DNA from: Corynebacterium otitidis ATCC 51513
GTDB lineage: Bacteria; Actinomycetota; Actinomycetes; Mycobacteriales; Mycobacteriaceae
NCBI RefSeq assembly: GCF_000296405.1
Contig: NZ_JH815192.1
Coordinates: 378,701-441,628, forward strand
DNA length: 62,928 nucleotides
Reading direction: 5' to 3'
This document shows, piece by piece, positions 17,312 to 25,661 of the stretch (the first letter of the stretch is position 1; each line of letters opens with the position of its first letter). The notes beneath the pieces were generated by a model. The model ran no database searches, was not told the origin of the DNA, and was given only the letters and a program-made list of their open reading frames with translations. Position numbers and translations under genes: made by a program.

Positions 17312-18586
17312 CTAGTCGCCCTGCTGCGCCGCGACGCGGCGGTTCTCCAGGGCGAGCGAGCGGAACCGGACGATGAGCCCGATGCCCATGACGGTGACGA
17401 CCGCGGCGAGGATCGCGAGCGCCCACTGCAGGCCGATGACGTCGGAGAGCAGCCCGACCGCCAGGGTGGGCAGCGAGTTGCCGGCGAAGGTCTTCGCGAA
17501 GAAGAACGCCGTCTGCTTGCTGGCCTTGTCGTCGTCGATGGTCTTGGGGAAGATGTCCGTCGCGACGACGAAGATGATGCCCAGGCTCACGCCGCCGGCC
17601 ATCGCGCCGGCGAGCCCGACGATCCCGGAGAACCACGACGCCTCCCCGGCGGCGAAGGCGATGCCCACGCCCGCGGCGGTGAGGATCGCGCCCGCGACGT
17701 TGACGGGGATCCAGATGAGCAGCTGGGAGATGGACTTCGACATGGTGCGGGTGAGCAGCTGGCCGCCCATCATCGCCATGAAGAAGATGAACGGCACGAA
17801 CGCGGCGATCGGCGGGGCGACGGTGTCGCCGATGAGGCCGCCAAGCCCCAGGTAGAGCCCGCCCAGGGTCCACACCGTGCCGGCCGCCAGGCCCGCGGTG
17901 GAGATCCACTTCGCGTGGAGCTCCTTCGGCGCGGAGAAGTCGAAGAGGTTCTGCTTCTCCTCGGCGGAGTCGCCGACCTTGCGCTTCGCGTCCTCCCCGC
18001 GGGGGCGGATGACCTGCGTGCCGACGAGGAACACGATGGTCATGACGATGTGGATCGCGAAGAGCCACCGGTCGATGTTGTCGGCGCTACCCTCGAGCGC
18101 CTTCGCGCCGAACAGGCCGACGCCCAGGCCGCCCGAGGCGACGAGCGAGAGGATCATCGCGTCGAACCGGCCCCAGCCGCGCTTCTGCAGCGAGATGAGC
18201 AGCTGCGGGGCGGCGGAGTTGAGGAACGCGACGGTGATGCCCTGCAGCGCGCGGCCGAGGAAGAGCATCCACGTCGCCGCCGAGGAGACGAACACGACGT
18301 CGGCGACGACGAGCATGCAGATGCCGATGACGTAGAGCTGGATCGGCGTGATCTTTTTCAGGATCAGCGGGGTGAGCAGCAGCGTCGGCAGCAGCGCGAA
18401 GAGGTACGTCGCGAAGATGAGCGTCTGCACCGACGTCGCGAAGTCGTAGCGGGCCCGGTAGGTATCGAACGTCCCGGACGCCATGCCGGCTGCCACGAAC
18501 GCGAGCAGCATGCCGACGGGTATGGCGTGGAAGAGGATCCGGCGACGCAACAGGCTGCTCTGGCCGGGCTGGCCGGTCTGAGACAT
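17312..18586 (-). CDS. MFS transporter (12-TM)
   Basis: A 424-residue membrane carrier with about 12 hydrophobic segments in two halves of six, joined by a charged cytoplasmic loop (about 190-215: RPRGEDAKRKVGDSAEEKQN). MFS motifs are degenerate, and I cannot assign a substrate. The ATG at 18586 (MSQTGQPGQ) is preferred over an upstream in-frame ATG at 18721 because the extra 45 residues are Arg/Cys-rich and unlike a carrier N-terminus. The promoter (TTGGAC-N18-TAAGCT on the minus strand, about 18723-18755) carries a 19-bp inverted repeat around its -35, suggesting repression by an unlinked regulator. Confidence 0.8.
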   Translation of the reverse strand: MSQTGQPGQSSLLRRRILFHAIPVGMLLAFVAAGMASGTFDTYRARYDFATSVQTLIFATYLFALLPTLLLTPLILKKITPIQLYVIGICMLVVADVVFVSSAATWMLFLGRALQGITVAFLNSAAPQLLISLQKRGWGRFDAMILSLVASGGLGVGLFGAKALEGSADNIDRWLFAIHIVMTIVFLVGTQVIRPRGEDAKRKVGDSAEEKQNLFDFSAPKELHAKWISTAGLAAGTVWTLGGLYLGLGGLIGDTVAPPIAAFVPFIFFMAMMGGQLLTRTMSKSISQLLIWIPVNVAGAILTAAGVGIAFAAGEASWFSGIVGLAGAMAGGVSLGIIFVVATDIFPKTIDDDKASKQTAFFFAKTFAGNSLPTLAVGLLSDVIGLQWALAILAAVVTVMGIGLIVRFRSLALENRRVAAQQGD

Positions 18587-18743
18587 AAAATCCGCACACC
18601 TTTCACAAACCACAGTTGACGGACCCCGGCGAGGCCTTGAGGCGAGAGCCCCCGCGGGGGTGGTTCCTCGCCGGCCACGGCTACGGCTATGATCCCGCAG
18701 CATTTTCTTGGGGCTTAGCAACTAGCTTACGGACGAATCGCTA

Positions 18744-18762
18744 TGTTGTCCAAGGCACAACA
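18744..18762. promoter_or_regulatory. Operator-like inverted repeat upstream of the MFS carrier
   Basis: TGTTGTCCAAGGCACAACA: perfect 6-bp arms TGTTGT/ACAACA spaced by 7 nt. It overlaps the minus-strand -35 element TTGGAC, so a protein bound here should block the promoter of the MFS gene. The regulator is not encoded nearby. Confidence 0.5.
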
Positions 18763-18816
18763 CGGTTGATACGCTAAAAGTTTTGCAGCGAACGAAAGCC
18801 GGCTCCCGGCACGCCA

Positions 18817-18850
18817 AAAGCCCCCGGAAACCGGCGTTTCCGGGGGCTTT
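18817..18850. terminator. Strong intrinsic terminator
   Basis: AAAGCCCCCGGAAAC - CGGC - GTTTCCGGGGGCTTT, a perfect 15-bp stem with a tetraloop and A/T flanks, so it works on either strand. It lies 66 nt beyond the stop of the gene at 18916. Confidence 0.9.
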
Positions 18851-18915
18851 AAGGTTCGATTATGCGGACACTGTGCGCCGCGTCTCTTTTTTGAGGATGT
18901 ATTTCCTTCCGGGCG

Positions 18916-19224
18916 CTAGATCCACGTGCGCTTCGCGCGGTCGAGGATCCCGGCCTCGGCCATGGCCTTGTCGATGGCGTCCTGGTCGAAGGGGTCGATG
19001 CCGTTGCGCTCGGCGAAGACGCGCCGGCGCACGAAGCGCTTGTGCCGGCGGTAGAACGCCCAGCCGAGCCACAGCACCGCGGCGAGCAGCGCGACGAGCA
19101 CGAAGAGGCCGACCGGGGAGGCCTTGCCGAACTCCGGCCCGAGCGGGCCGCCGCGCTGCTGCTGCGCGAGCACGGCGCTGCCTGCCTCGCCCGCATAAAA
19201 AGCGACTGTGTCCCACGTCGTCAT
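18916..19224 (-). CDS. Small single-pass membrane protein downstream of mca
   Basis: A 102-residue protein with a Gln/Gly-rich N-terminal segment, one transmembrane helix (about 37-58, SPVGLFVLVALLAAVLWLGWAFY) and a basic cytoplasmic tail containing RRRVFAERNGIDPFDQDAIDKAMAEAGI. A similar small membrane gene follows mca in M. tuberculosis (Rv1083), and the same order holds here, so a link to mycothiol conjugate handling is possible but unproven. It lies 111 nt after mca on the same strand. Confidence 0.75.
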   Translation of the reverse strand: MTTWDTVAFYAGEAGSAVLAQQQRGGPLGPEFGKASPVGLFVLVALLAAVLWLGWAFYRRHKRFVRRRVFAERNGIDPFDQDAIDKAMAEAGILDRAKRTWI

Positions 19225-19335
19225 CGGCTCGTCGCCACTCTCCCTTCCCGGATCGGCGGATCGCCTAAATACTACGACCGGCGGCCCGGCGCGCCGAATC
19301 CGCCGCCCCGGCGGGCCGGCCCGGGCGCGGCCTAG

Positions 19336-20214
19336 TTATTCGGCGGGCTCGTCGATGCCGCTGAACAGGTCGTCCTCGGGGATGGAGGTCGCCACCCGCG
19401 AGCCCGCGAGCTCGAACTCCTCGGTGGGCCACACCTCGGCCTGCAGCTCGGTGGGCACCGCGAGGAACGCGCCCGACGGGTCGATCTGCGTGGCGTGCGC
19501 CGTGAGCGCCGCCGCGCGCCGCGGGAAGTACTCCCCGCAGGTGACCTGGGTGGTCACCCGGTCCATGACGTCCCCGCTGTCGGGGTCCATCCGCTCGAGG
19601 ATCGAGCCGAACGGGCTCGGCCGGTTCTCCTCCATGAGCCGGCGGTGGAGCAGCACCATGCGCGCCTTGGGGAAGCCGTGGGTGTAGTAGAGCTTCTCCG
19701 GCTCCCAGGGCTCGCCGGCCTCCGGGGCGTAGTCGGGGTCGCCGGAGCGCTCCCACGCGATCATGGAGAGCTCGTGGACCTTTAAGTGGTCGGGGTGCGG
19801 GTAGCCGCCGTTCTCGTCGTAGGTGATGAGCACGTGGGGCCGAAACTCGCGCACCTGCGCCACGAGCCGGGCTGCCGCGGCGTCGGTGTCCTCGAGCGCG
19901 AAGCAGCCCTCGGGGAGCGCGGGCAGCGGATCGCCCTCGGGCAGCCCGGAGTCGACGTAGCCCAGCCAGGCGTGCTCGACGCCGAGCGCCCGCGCGGAGG
20001 CGGCCATCTCCTGGCGGCGGACCTGCTCGATGCGCTCCTTGACCCCGGGCTTGTCCATCGCGGGGTTCAAGATGTCGCCGCGCTCCCCGCCGGTGCAGGT
20101 GACGACCTTCACCCGGTGCCCCTCGGCGGCGTAGCGCGCCAGCGTCGCCGCGCCCTTGGAGGCCTCGTCGTCGGGGTGGGCATGGATCGCCATGAGCCGA
20201 AGATCGCTCGCCAC
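19336..20214 (-). CDS. mca: Mycothiol S-conjugate amidase
   Basis: Zinc hydrolase that cleaves mycothiol conjugates of electrophiles to a mercapturic acid for export, a detoxification step specific to mycothiol producers. The 292-residue product has the LmbE-fold metal motif HAHPDDE (11-17) and the third ligand region GGYPHPDHLKVHE. AHATQID near the C-terminus and the length separate Mca from the deacetylase MshB. The GTG at 20214 is chosen (AAGGACG upstream); the frame is open further but only with low-complexity Pro/Ala sequence. It is divergent from the DUF4307 gene. Confidence 0.93.
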   Translation of the reverse strand: MASDLRLMAIHAHPDDEASKGAATLARYAAEGHRVKVVTCTGGERGDILNPAMDKPGVKERIEQVRRQEMAASARALGVEHAWLGYVDSGLPEGDPLPALPEGCFALEDTDAAAARLVAQVREFRPHVLITYDENGGYPHPDHLKVHELSMIAWERSGDPDYAPEAGEPWEPEKLYYTHGFPKARMVLLHRRLMEENRPSPFGSILERMDPDSGDVMDRVTTQVTCGEYFPRRAAALTAHATQIDPSGAFLAVPTELQAEVWPTEEFELAGSRVATSIPEDDLFSGIDEPAE

Positions 20215-20449
20215 AGGTCGTCCTTTCGCGTCGTTCGGGCCGGGACCCGCGCCGGGCCCGGGTGCGGTCCGGGGCCGCGCGGGCGCGGCGCTCGCCGCCG
20301 CCACCCCGCCATGCTAACCCCGGCGCGCGCCCCGCCCGCCCGGCGGCGTTCCCGCGGGATGAAACGCCCGGTTTATCATGAGTGTCGCGCGCCCGCGCAA
20401 CCCTCCCGCCCAGTTCGACCCGCGCCGCCCGCGCGGAAAGGAGCGCCCC

Positions 20450-20902
20450 ATGGCTAAGCCGCCAAAGGCCCCCGCCGACCGCTACGGCTCCCGGCGGCGC
20501 GCCGCGTCGGGGCGCTGGGTCGTCATCGGGCTCGGCGTGCTCATCGCGCTCGCGCTGGCGGCGTCCGCGGCGGTGATCTTCACCCGCGACGAGCAGACGG
20601 TGCGCGCGACGATGACGAACTTCGAGCGCGTCGACGACGACACGATGAGCTTAAGCATCGACATCGAGCGCGACGAGCCGGAGCGCGACAGCTACTGCAT
20701 CGTCACCGCGCTCGACTACTCGATGGCGGAGGTGGGCCGCCGGGAGGTGCCGGTGCCCGCCGGCGGGCCGGGCGTCATCAGCGTCGACGTGGAGCTGCCC
20801 ACCCGGGACGTGCCGGTCTCCGGCGGGGTGTACGGCTGCTCCACGGAGATTCCCGAGCACCTCGAGGTGCCGCCCCGCGCCGCGGCGGACGACGCCTCCT
20901 GA
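20450..20902 (+). CDS. DUF4307 family membrane protein
   Basis: A 150-residue protein with a basic N-terminus (DRYGSRRRAASGRW), one transmembrane helix (about 24-44) and an exported domain with two Cys (SYCIVTALDYSMAEVGRREV and GGVYGCSTEIP). This matches actinobacterial DUF4307 (Rv1081c in M. tuberculosis), which sits between greA and mca there as here. The start follows GGAAAGGAG. The function is unknown. TATCAT near 20373 is a plausible -10. Confidence 0.85.
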   Translation: MAKPPKAPADRYGSRRRAASGRWVVIGLGVLIALALAASAAVIFTRDEQTVRATMTNFERVDDDTMSLSIDIERDEPERDSYCIVTALDYSMAEVGRREVPVPAGGPGVISVDVELPTRDVPVSGGVYGCSTEIPEHLEVPPRAAADDAS

Positions 20903-21061
20903 TGTGCTAGGGTTTTTGCTATCTGCGGCCATTGACCTGGGCTTTTAGCCGCCCCTCGGACGGGGGCCGGCCACGGCCCTTAAAGCTAAGGTGGCATGGC
21001 CGCTCAGTCAGTGCCCCGGGAGCCAGAGCCGGGGCGAGCACGCGGTTGGAAAGGATGTGTC

Positions 21062-21583
21062 ATGGCAGACGAGCCGAAGCAGTACATCACCCCGGAGACG
21101 AAGGAGAAGCTCGAGCGGGAGCTTCAGGAGCTCATCGACCACCGCCCGGTCGTCGCCGCGGAGATCAACGAGCGCCGCGAGGAGGGCGATCTTAAGGAGA
21201 ACGCCGGCTACGACGCCGCCCGCGAGATGCAGGACCAGGAGGAGGCCCGCATCAAGCAGATCTCCGAGATCCTCGCGAACTCCACCACGGAGCGCACCGC
21301 GGTCGCGGAGGGCGTCGCCCACGTCGGTTCGGTCGTGCACGTCTACTACAACGACGACAAGGACGACAAGGAGACCTTCCTCATCGGCACGCGCGCCGCG
21401 GCTTCCGACAACAAGGACTTAGAGACCTACTCCGAGCAGTCCCTGCTCGGCGCGGCGATCATCGGCGCCTCCGAGGGCGAGACCCGCGAGTACTCCGCGC
21501 CCAACGGCCGCACCATCCGGGTGACGATCGAGTCGGCGGCGCCGTACGACTCCGCGAAGGCCGCCACCCCGCGCGGCGCCTAG
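21062..21583 (+). CDS. greA: Transcription elongation factor GreA
   Basis: Rescues backtracked RNA polymerase by stimulating transcript cleavage. The 173-residue product has the N-terminal coiled coil (YITPETKEKLERELQEL...INERREEGDLKENAGYDAAREMQDQEEARI) with the acidic tip residues and the C-terminal FKBP-like domain (SVVHVYYNDD...SLLGAAIIGASEGE). GGAAAGGA precedes the ATG at 21062; an in-frame ATG 66 nt earlier lacks a ribosome site. Confidence 0.95.
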   Translation: MADEPKQYITPETKEKLERELQELIDHRPVVAAEINERREEGDLKENAGYDAAREMQDQEEARIKQISEILANSTTERTAVAEGVAHVGSVVHVYYNDDKDDKETFLIGTRAAASDNKDLETYSEQSLLGAAIIGASEGETREYSAPNGRTIRVTIESAAPYDSAKAATPRGA

Positions 21584-21647
21584 CCGGCCCCGCCGCCTCG
21601 CGCTCCCCAGCCCCGACCAGCCTCCCGAGACAAGGACGTCTTTTCTC

Positions 21648-22070
21648 ATGCACTCCCGTTTTCTCCCCGCCACCGCCGCGCTGGTGACCGCCGCGGCCGC
21701 CCTCGCCGCGTGCAGCCCGCCGCACCAGCAGCCCTCCACCGAGAAGGTCGACACCGTCACCGACGCGCCCGCCCCGGCCCCCAGCCACGCCGAGGGCGCC
21801 GACGCCGCGATCGGCGATAACGCCTCCCCGCGCTACGCCTCCTGCCTCGCGGAGCCGGAGGTGCGCCCGAGCACGATCCAGGCCGACTGCACCGACTCCG
21901 ACGCCATTGTCGAGGACATCGAGTGGGCGGAGTGGACCAACGAGTCCGCGACCGGCACCGGCACCCTCGACGGCGAGGACGTCGAGGTCGAGGTCTCCCA
22001 GCCCGTCGAGGTCGACGACGGGGTGCTCTTCACCGTCCTCGAGATCGACGGCGAGCCCGTCGCCCCCTAA
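21648..22070 (+). CDS. Putative lipoprotein
   Basis: A 140-residue exported protein with a signal peptide ending in the lipobox LAAC (Cys 22). The mature part begins with a Pro/Ala linker and continues into a small acidic domain (ASCLAEPEVRPSTIQADCTDSD...TGTGTLDGEDVEVEVSQP) with two cysteines that may form a disulphide. I do not recognise the family. It follows greA by 64 nt and is followed by two terminators. Confidence 0.75.
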   Translation: MHSRFLPATAALVTAAAALAACSPPHQQPSTEKVDTVTDAPAPAPSHAEGADAAIGDNASPRYASCLAEPEVRPSTIQADCTDSDAIVEDIEWAEWTNESATGTGTLDGEDVEVEVSQPVEVDDGVLFTVLEIDGEPVAP

Positions 22071-22127
22071 GGGGCGAGCCCGCTCCCCCGGCGCGCGGGG
22101 CCTCCGACGCCCCCCGCTTCGACTCTC

Positions 22128-22160
22128 CGACGCCCCCGGGTGATTTCCCCGGGGGCGTCG
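22128..22160 (+). terminator. Terminator after the lipoprotein gene
   Basis: CGACGCCCCCGGG - TGATTTC - CCCGGGGGCGTCG, a perfect 13-bp stem 57 nt after the stop at 22070. Confidence 0.8.
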
Positions 22161-22212
22161 CCGCGTCCCCAGGCCCTTCGCCTGTGCCCGGCCGGGGCCG
22201 GGCATAAAAAAG

Positions 22213-22251
22213 CTCCCCGCCTTACCCGGCCTGAGGCCGGGTCGGCGGGGA
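22213..22251 (-). terminator. Terminator after the Bax-inhibitor-1 gene
   Basis: An outer stem CTCCCCGCC/GGCGGGGAG and an inner stem ACCCGGCC/GGCCGGGT stack on one another. On the minus strand the hairpin is followed by CTTTTTTATG, a proper U-run, 25 nt beyond the stop at 22276. Confidence 0.9.
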
Positions 22252-22275
22252 GGCCCAAGAGGGGCTCGGGGAGTC

Positions 22276-23115
22276 CTAGTTGTCGCTGCGCGCGAAGATC
22301 GCGATGAGGCGCAGGATCTCGGTGTAGAGCCACACCAGCGTCACCGCGAGGCCGAGCGCCACGCCCCACGCCTCCTTCGAGGGCGCCTGGGCGCGCACGA
22401 GCTTGTCGGCGACGTCGAAGTCCTGGAGGAAGCTCAGCGCGGCAAGCACGATGCACACGAGCGAGAAGATGATCCCGATCGGGCCCGCGTCGCGCAGGAT
22501 GAGCCCCCCGCCGGTGAACAGGCTGACCACAAGGTTGACGAGCAGCAGCACGGCCACGCCGGCGATGCAGGCGGTGAGCACGCGGGAGAACTTGTTCGTC
22601 ACCTTGATCGCGCCGACCTTGTAGACGACGAGCATGCCGGCGAACACGCCGAGCGTGCCGACGATGGCTTGCGCGATGATCGCCCCGGCGTTCTCGTTGC
22701 CGATGAGCACCCCGGAGAACACCATCGAGAAGCCGCCGACGAACAGGCCCTCGAACACGGCGTAGGTGATCGTCGTGGCCGGCGAGCCGAAGTTGCGCTT
22801 AAACGACCAGACGAGAACGGTGATGAACCCGCCGATCGCGCCGACGCCCGTGAGCAGCATGGAGATGCCCGGGTTGCCGGTCGCGACGGACAGCCCGAAG
22901 CTCACCGCCGCGGCGGCGACGATGATCGCCAGGGTGATGCCGGTCTTGATGACGACGTCGTCGACGGTGATCGGCCGGTCCTGCGAGCGCGGCGGCGCCG
23001 CGGGCGCGGCCGGCTCGGCCGGGCTGCCGAAGCCCTGATAGCCCTGGTTTTGGCCCTGCTCGGTGTAGCGCTCCGCGCCGGGAAGGCGCGCCATGACGGG
23101 GTTGTTGCTGCGCAT
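22276..23115 (-). CDS. Bax inhibitor-1/YccA family membrane protein (intact copy)
   Basis: A 279-residue membrane protein with a hydrophilic N-terminal part (MRSNNPVMARLPGAERYTEQG) and seven hydrophobic segments, ending in the conserved LVWLYTEILRLIAI. Bacterial members of this family are poorly understood; some act as pH-sensitive calcium leak channels. GGAGG lies 5 nt before the ATG. A decayed second copy lies immediately upstream on the same strand (23379-24226), pointing to a tandem duplication. Confidence 0.88.
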   Translation of the reverse strand: MRSNNPVMARLPGAERYTEQGQNQGYQGFGSPAEPAAPAAPPRSQDRPITVDDVVIKTGITLAIIVAAAAVSFGLSVATGNPGISMLLTGVGAIGGFITVLVWSFKRNFGSPATTITYAVFEGLFVGGFSMVFSGVLIGNENAGAIIAQAIVGTLGVFAGMLVVYKVGAIKVTNKFSRVLTACIAGVAVLLLVNLVVSLFTGGGLILRDAGPIGIIFSLVCIVLAALSFLQDFDVADKLVRAQAPSKEAWGVALGLAVTLVWLYTEILRLIAIFARSDN

Positions 23116-23378
23116 AGAGCCTCCGTCTCCATCCTTTCCTGGACGTTCGTTGGTTCGTTGCGGCGCCCGCGAAGTGTCGCGGGCGAAACTAGTTAGCGTC
23201 CACATGCTTCAACGAGTGGGAGGGGACGGAAGTTCCCGCCTGGCGACACAAGAACAGCCCCGCCCGGGCCCGGCGCGGGATCCCGGTGGCGTGCCGCGGG
23301 GGTCTCCCCCACCGCCTGCGGGCGCCCGCCGCGGTGAGCGCGGGGCAGGTGCGTCCCGGGCGCGGCCGGCGCGAGGGG

Positions 23379-24226
23379 TTAGTCGTCGTCGCGCGTGAGG
23401 TGCGCAAAGAAGATGAGGATCTCGATGTAGAGCCACACCAGCGTCACCGAGAGCCCCAGCGCCAGGGCCCACGCCTCCCTGGCGGGCGCCTAGGCGCGCA
23501 CGAGCTGCTCGATGACCTCGAACTCCACCTGGAAGCTCACCGTGGCGCCGAAGATGCACACGAGCGCGAAGACGATCCCAACCTCTCCCCCGTCGAACGG
23601 GACGAGCTCGCCGCCGCTGATGAGGCTGGCGACGGCGTTGACGAGCACGATCGCCGCCAGGCCGGCGATGAAGGGAACCAGGAACTGGAAGAGGCAGCCC
23701 ACCGCGTCGACGTCTTTCGTCGAGGCCTTGTAGACGACGAGCGTCCCCGCGAACACGCCGATCGTGCCGACGACCGCCTGCGTGATGATCACGCCGGAGT
23801 CGGGGATGCCGTCGACCTCGCCGAGGAGGGCCATCGAGAAGCTGCCGACCAGGAATCCCTCGAACACCGCGAAGGTGATCGTCGCGGCCGGGAGCCGTGG
23901 CTGCCCCTCGACGACCAGGCACACACGGTGATGAGCCCGCCGATCGCGCTGATCAGGCCGATCGCCGCGGCGACGCGTTCGTCGCCGATCGCGGTGGACA
24001 GCCCGAAGCCGCCCACCGCGGCGGCCACGATGACCGCCAGGGCGATGCCGGTGGTGATGACGACGTCGTCGACGGTGAGCGGCCGGTCCCGCTCCTGCAG
24101 CGCCGCCGCGGGCGCGGCCGGCTCGGCGGGGTTGCCGAAGCCCTGGTAGCCCTCCTGGTTCTCGTCCCGGACGGCGTAGCGCTCCGCACCGGCCAGGCGG
24201 CCCATGATGGGGTTGCCGCTGTGCAT
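23379..24226 (-). pseudogene. Bax inhibitor-1/YccA paralogue, inactivated by a frameshift and an amber codon
   Basis: The N-terminal half reads from the ATG at 24226 (HSGNPIMGRLAGAERYAVRDEN) through ISAIGGLITV. Comparison with the intact copy shows one base missing near 23881-23893 (GGCTCCCGGCC against GGCTCGCCGGCC), moving the frame. The remaining helices continue in the next frame (ATITFAVFEGFLVGSFS...). There a TAG at 23490-23492 replaces the CAG of LVRAQAP, and the original end (LVWLYIEILIFFAHLTR) follows to the TAA at 23379. Two lesions make loss of function likely; a sequencing error could explain the first but is less likely for both. Confidence 0.85.
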
Positions 24227-24561
24227 CAGACCTCCGCCTCCATCGTTTTACGGAAACGATCGTCGATGCGTCTCGGCGCCCGCCCTGTGGCTCGGGCGGG
24301 GATGCCGGGCGTCCACGCCTGTCACTTTCCGGGCGGGCCGGGCTGGTGAGGGAGGATCGTGGTGTCCGGCCGCGTTCGAACCGACATCGAGCGGATTATA
24401 AGCGGCCCCAGAGACGCACTTCCCCCAAAGAGGTGTGCACAAGCCGCGAAGCTCCGCGCCGAGCGCGGCGCGCGGGTCGGGGCGCGACAGGGCGGGCGCG
24501 GCGAACGGCGCCGGCGGAGAAACAGCGGCAGCCGAAACGATCAAGCGTACCGCGACAACGG
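24227..24561. other. Gene-poor stretch between the Bax-inhibitor pseudogene and tRNA-Leu
   Basis: A gap of 335 nt without a convincing coding region. It contains the upstream region of the pseudogene and a fragment resembling the 3' half of the neighbouring tRNA-Leu (24363-24408). I see no other structure in it. Confidence 0.6.
24363..24408 (-). repeat. Degenerate tRNA-Leu-like fragment
   Basis: It shares the 12-nt T-loop block GTTCGAACCGAC and a recognisable anticodon-arm echo (GCGGATTATAAGC against ACGGATTTTAAGT) with the real tRNA about 200 bp away. The T stem has a G-G mismatch and no 5' half can be folded, so it is a remnant rather than a functional tRNA. It may come from an old duplication or from recombination at a tRNA 3' end. 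Confidence 0.55.
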
Positions 24562-24635
24562 TGCCCCCGGTCGGGTTCGAACCGACACTGAACGGATTTT
24601 AAGTCCGCCGCCTCTGCCAGTTGGGCTACGGGGGC
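24562..24635 (-). tRNA. tRNA-Leu (anticodon TAA)
   Basis: A full cloverleaf on the minus strand: acceptor GCCCCCG/CGGGGGC, anticodon loop CTTAAAA (anticodon TAA, reading UUA), T stem GTCGG/CCGAC with loop TTCGAAC, discriminator A, no encoded CCA. The variable region is only 5 nt, whereas leucine tRNAs normally have a long variable arm. Confidence 0.88.
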
Positions 24636-24704
24636 CGGGCGCTTACGCCGGGGCGCGGGGCGCCCCGGCGGCTCGCCGAGAATCAGAGTCTACTAGGCGG
24701 CCCG

Positions 24705-25661
24705 CTACGAGCGTGCGCGGAGGTCGCCGATGATCCCGTCGAGGATGTCCATCTCGGAGATGACGAACGAGCGCGGCTCGGCGATCTCCTCGATCATCGC
24801 CATGACCTCCTCGACGATGACGACGCCCGCGCCGATGACGTCGGCGCGGCCCTGGTGCATGACCGGGTTGTGGGCGCGGGTCGCCGAGTCCTCGCGGCGC
24901 AGCTGCCGGGTGATGACCCGCAGCGCGTCGAAGTTGAGCTCCGAGCCGTGGATCGCCGCCGGGTCGTAGCGCTCCAGGCCCTGCGCCAGCGCGGAGAGCG
25001 TCGTGAACGTGCCCGCGCAGCCCACGAACGTCTTCGCCTTCTCCACGGGCACGAGGGCGCGCACCTCGGAGAGCCGCTCGCGGATGTAGTCGCGGGCGAT
25101 CTCCGTCTCCGCGTCGGTGGGCGGGTCGGCGCGCATGATCCGCTCGCTGAGCCGCACGCAGCCCATCTGCGTCGAGTGGGAGCCGAAGATCTCGCCGTCG
25201 GTGTTGCCGACGACGAACTCCGTCGAGCCGCCTCCTAAGTCGATGACGCAGAACGGGCCGCGCTCGGGCTTCAGGAACTGCACCGCCCCGTCGAAGGAGA
25301 GCTGCGCCTCCTCCTCGCCGGAGATGACCTCCGCGCGGGCGCCCGGCTCGACCTGGCCGAGGAGCTCCTCGGTCATCGCAAAGAAGTCCTCCCGGTTCTT
25401 CGCGTCGCGCACCGCCGAGGTCGCGACCATGCGGACCCGCTCGACTCCCTCGAAGCGCATCCGGGCGACGTAGTCGGTGAGCACCTCCCGGGCCCGCTCG
25501 ATGGCCTCCGGGTTGATCTCGTGGGTGGCGTCCACGCCCTGCCCGACGCGCACGATGCGCATCTCCCGGGTGATCTCCCGGCGCCGGCCCACGGGGTCGA
25601 CGTCGCTGATGAGCAGGCGCAGCGAGTTCGTGCCGCAGTCGATGGCGGCCAGCTTGGTCAT
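24705..25661 (-). CDS. ppx: Ppx/GppA family phosphatase (exopolyphosphatase)
   Basis: Hydrolyses terminal phosphates of polyphosphate or pppGpp; the C. glutamicum and M. tuberculosis orthologues in this position are exopolyphosphatases. The 318-residue product has the actin-like ATPase motifs: IDCGTNSLRLLI (8-19), EVISGEEEAQLSFDGAV and VIDLGGGSTEFV, and FVGCAGTFTTLSAL. It lacks the extra C-terminal HD domain of E. coli Ppx, as usual for the short form. Its ATG overlaps the TGA of the upstream DUF501 gene (ATGA), so the two are translationally coupled. Confidence 0.92.
   Translation of the reverse strand: MTKLAAIDCGTNSLRLLISDVDPVGRRREITREMRIVRVGQGVDATHEINPEAIERAREVLTDYVARMRFEGVERVRMVATSAVRDAKNREDFFAMTEELLGQVEPGARAEVISGEEEAQLSFDGAVQFLKPERGPFCVIDLGGGSTEFVVGNTDGEIFGSHSTQMGCVRLSERIMRADPPTDAETEIARDYIRERLSEVRALVPVEKAKTFVGCAGTFTTLSALAQGLERYDPAAIHGSELNFDALRVITRQLRREDSATRAHNPVMHQGRADVIGAGVVIVEEVMAMIEEIAEPRSFVISEMDILDGIIGDLRARS

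Larger units (their letters stand above)
18587..18915. other. Intergenic region with MFS promoter, operator-like repeat and terminator
   Basis: A gap of 329 nt without a credible gene. It holds the leader of the MFS gene, its probable promoter, an inverted repeat (18744-18762) and the strong terminator of the small membrane-protein gene (18817-18850). Confidence 0.7.
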
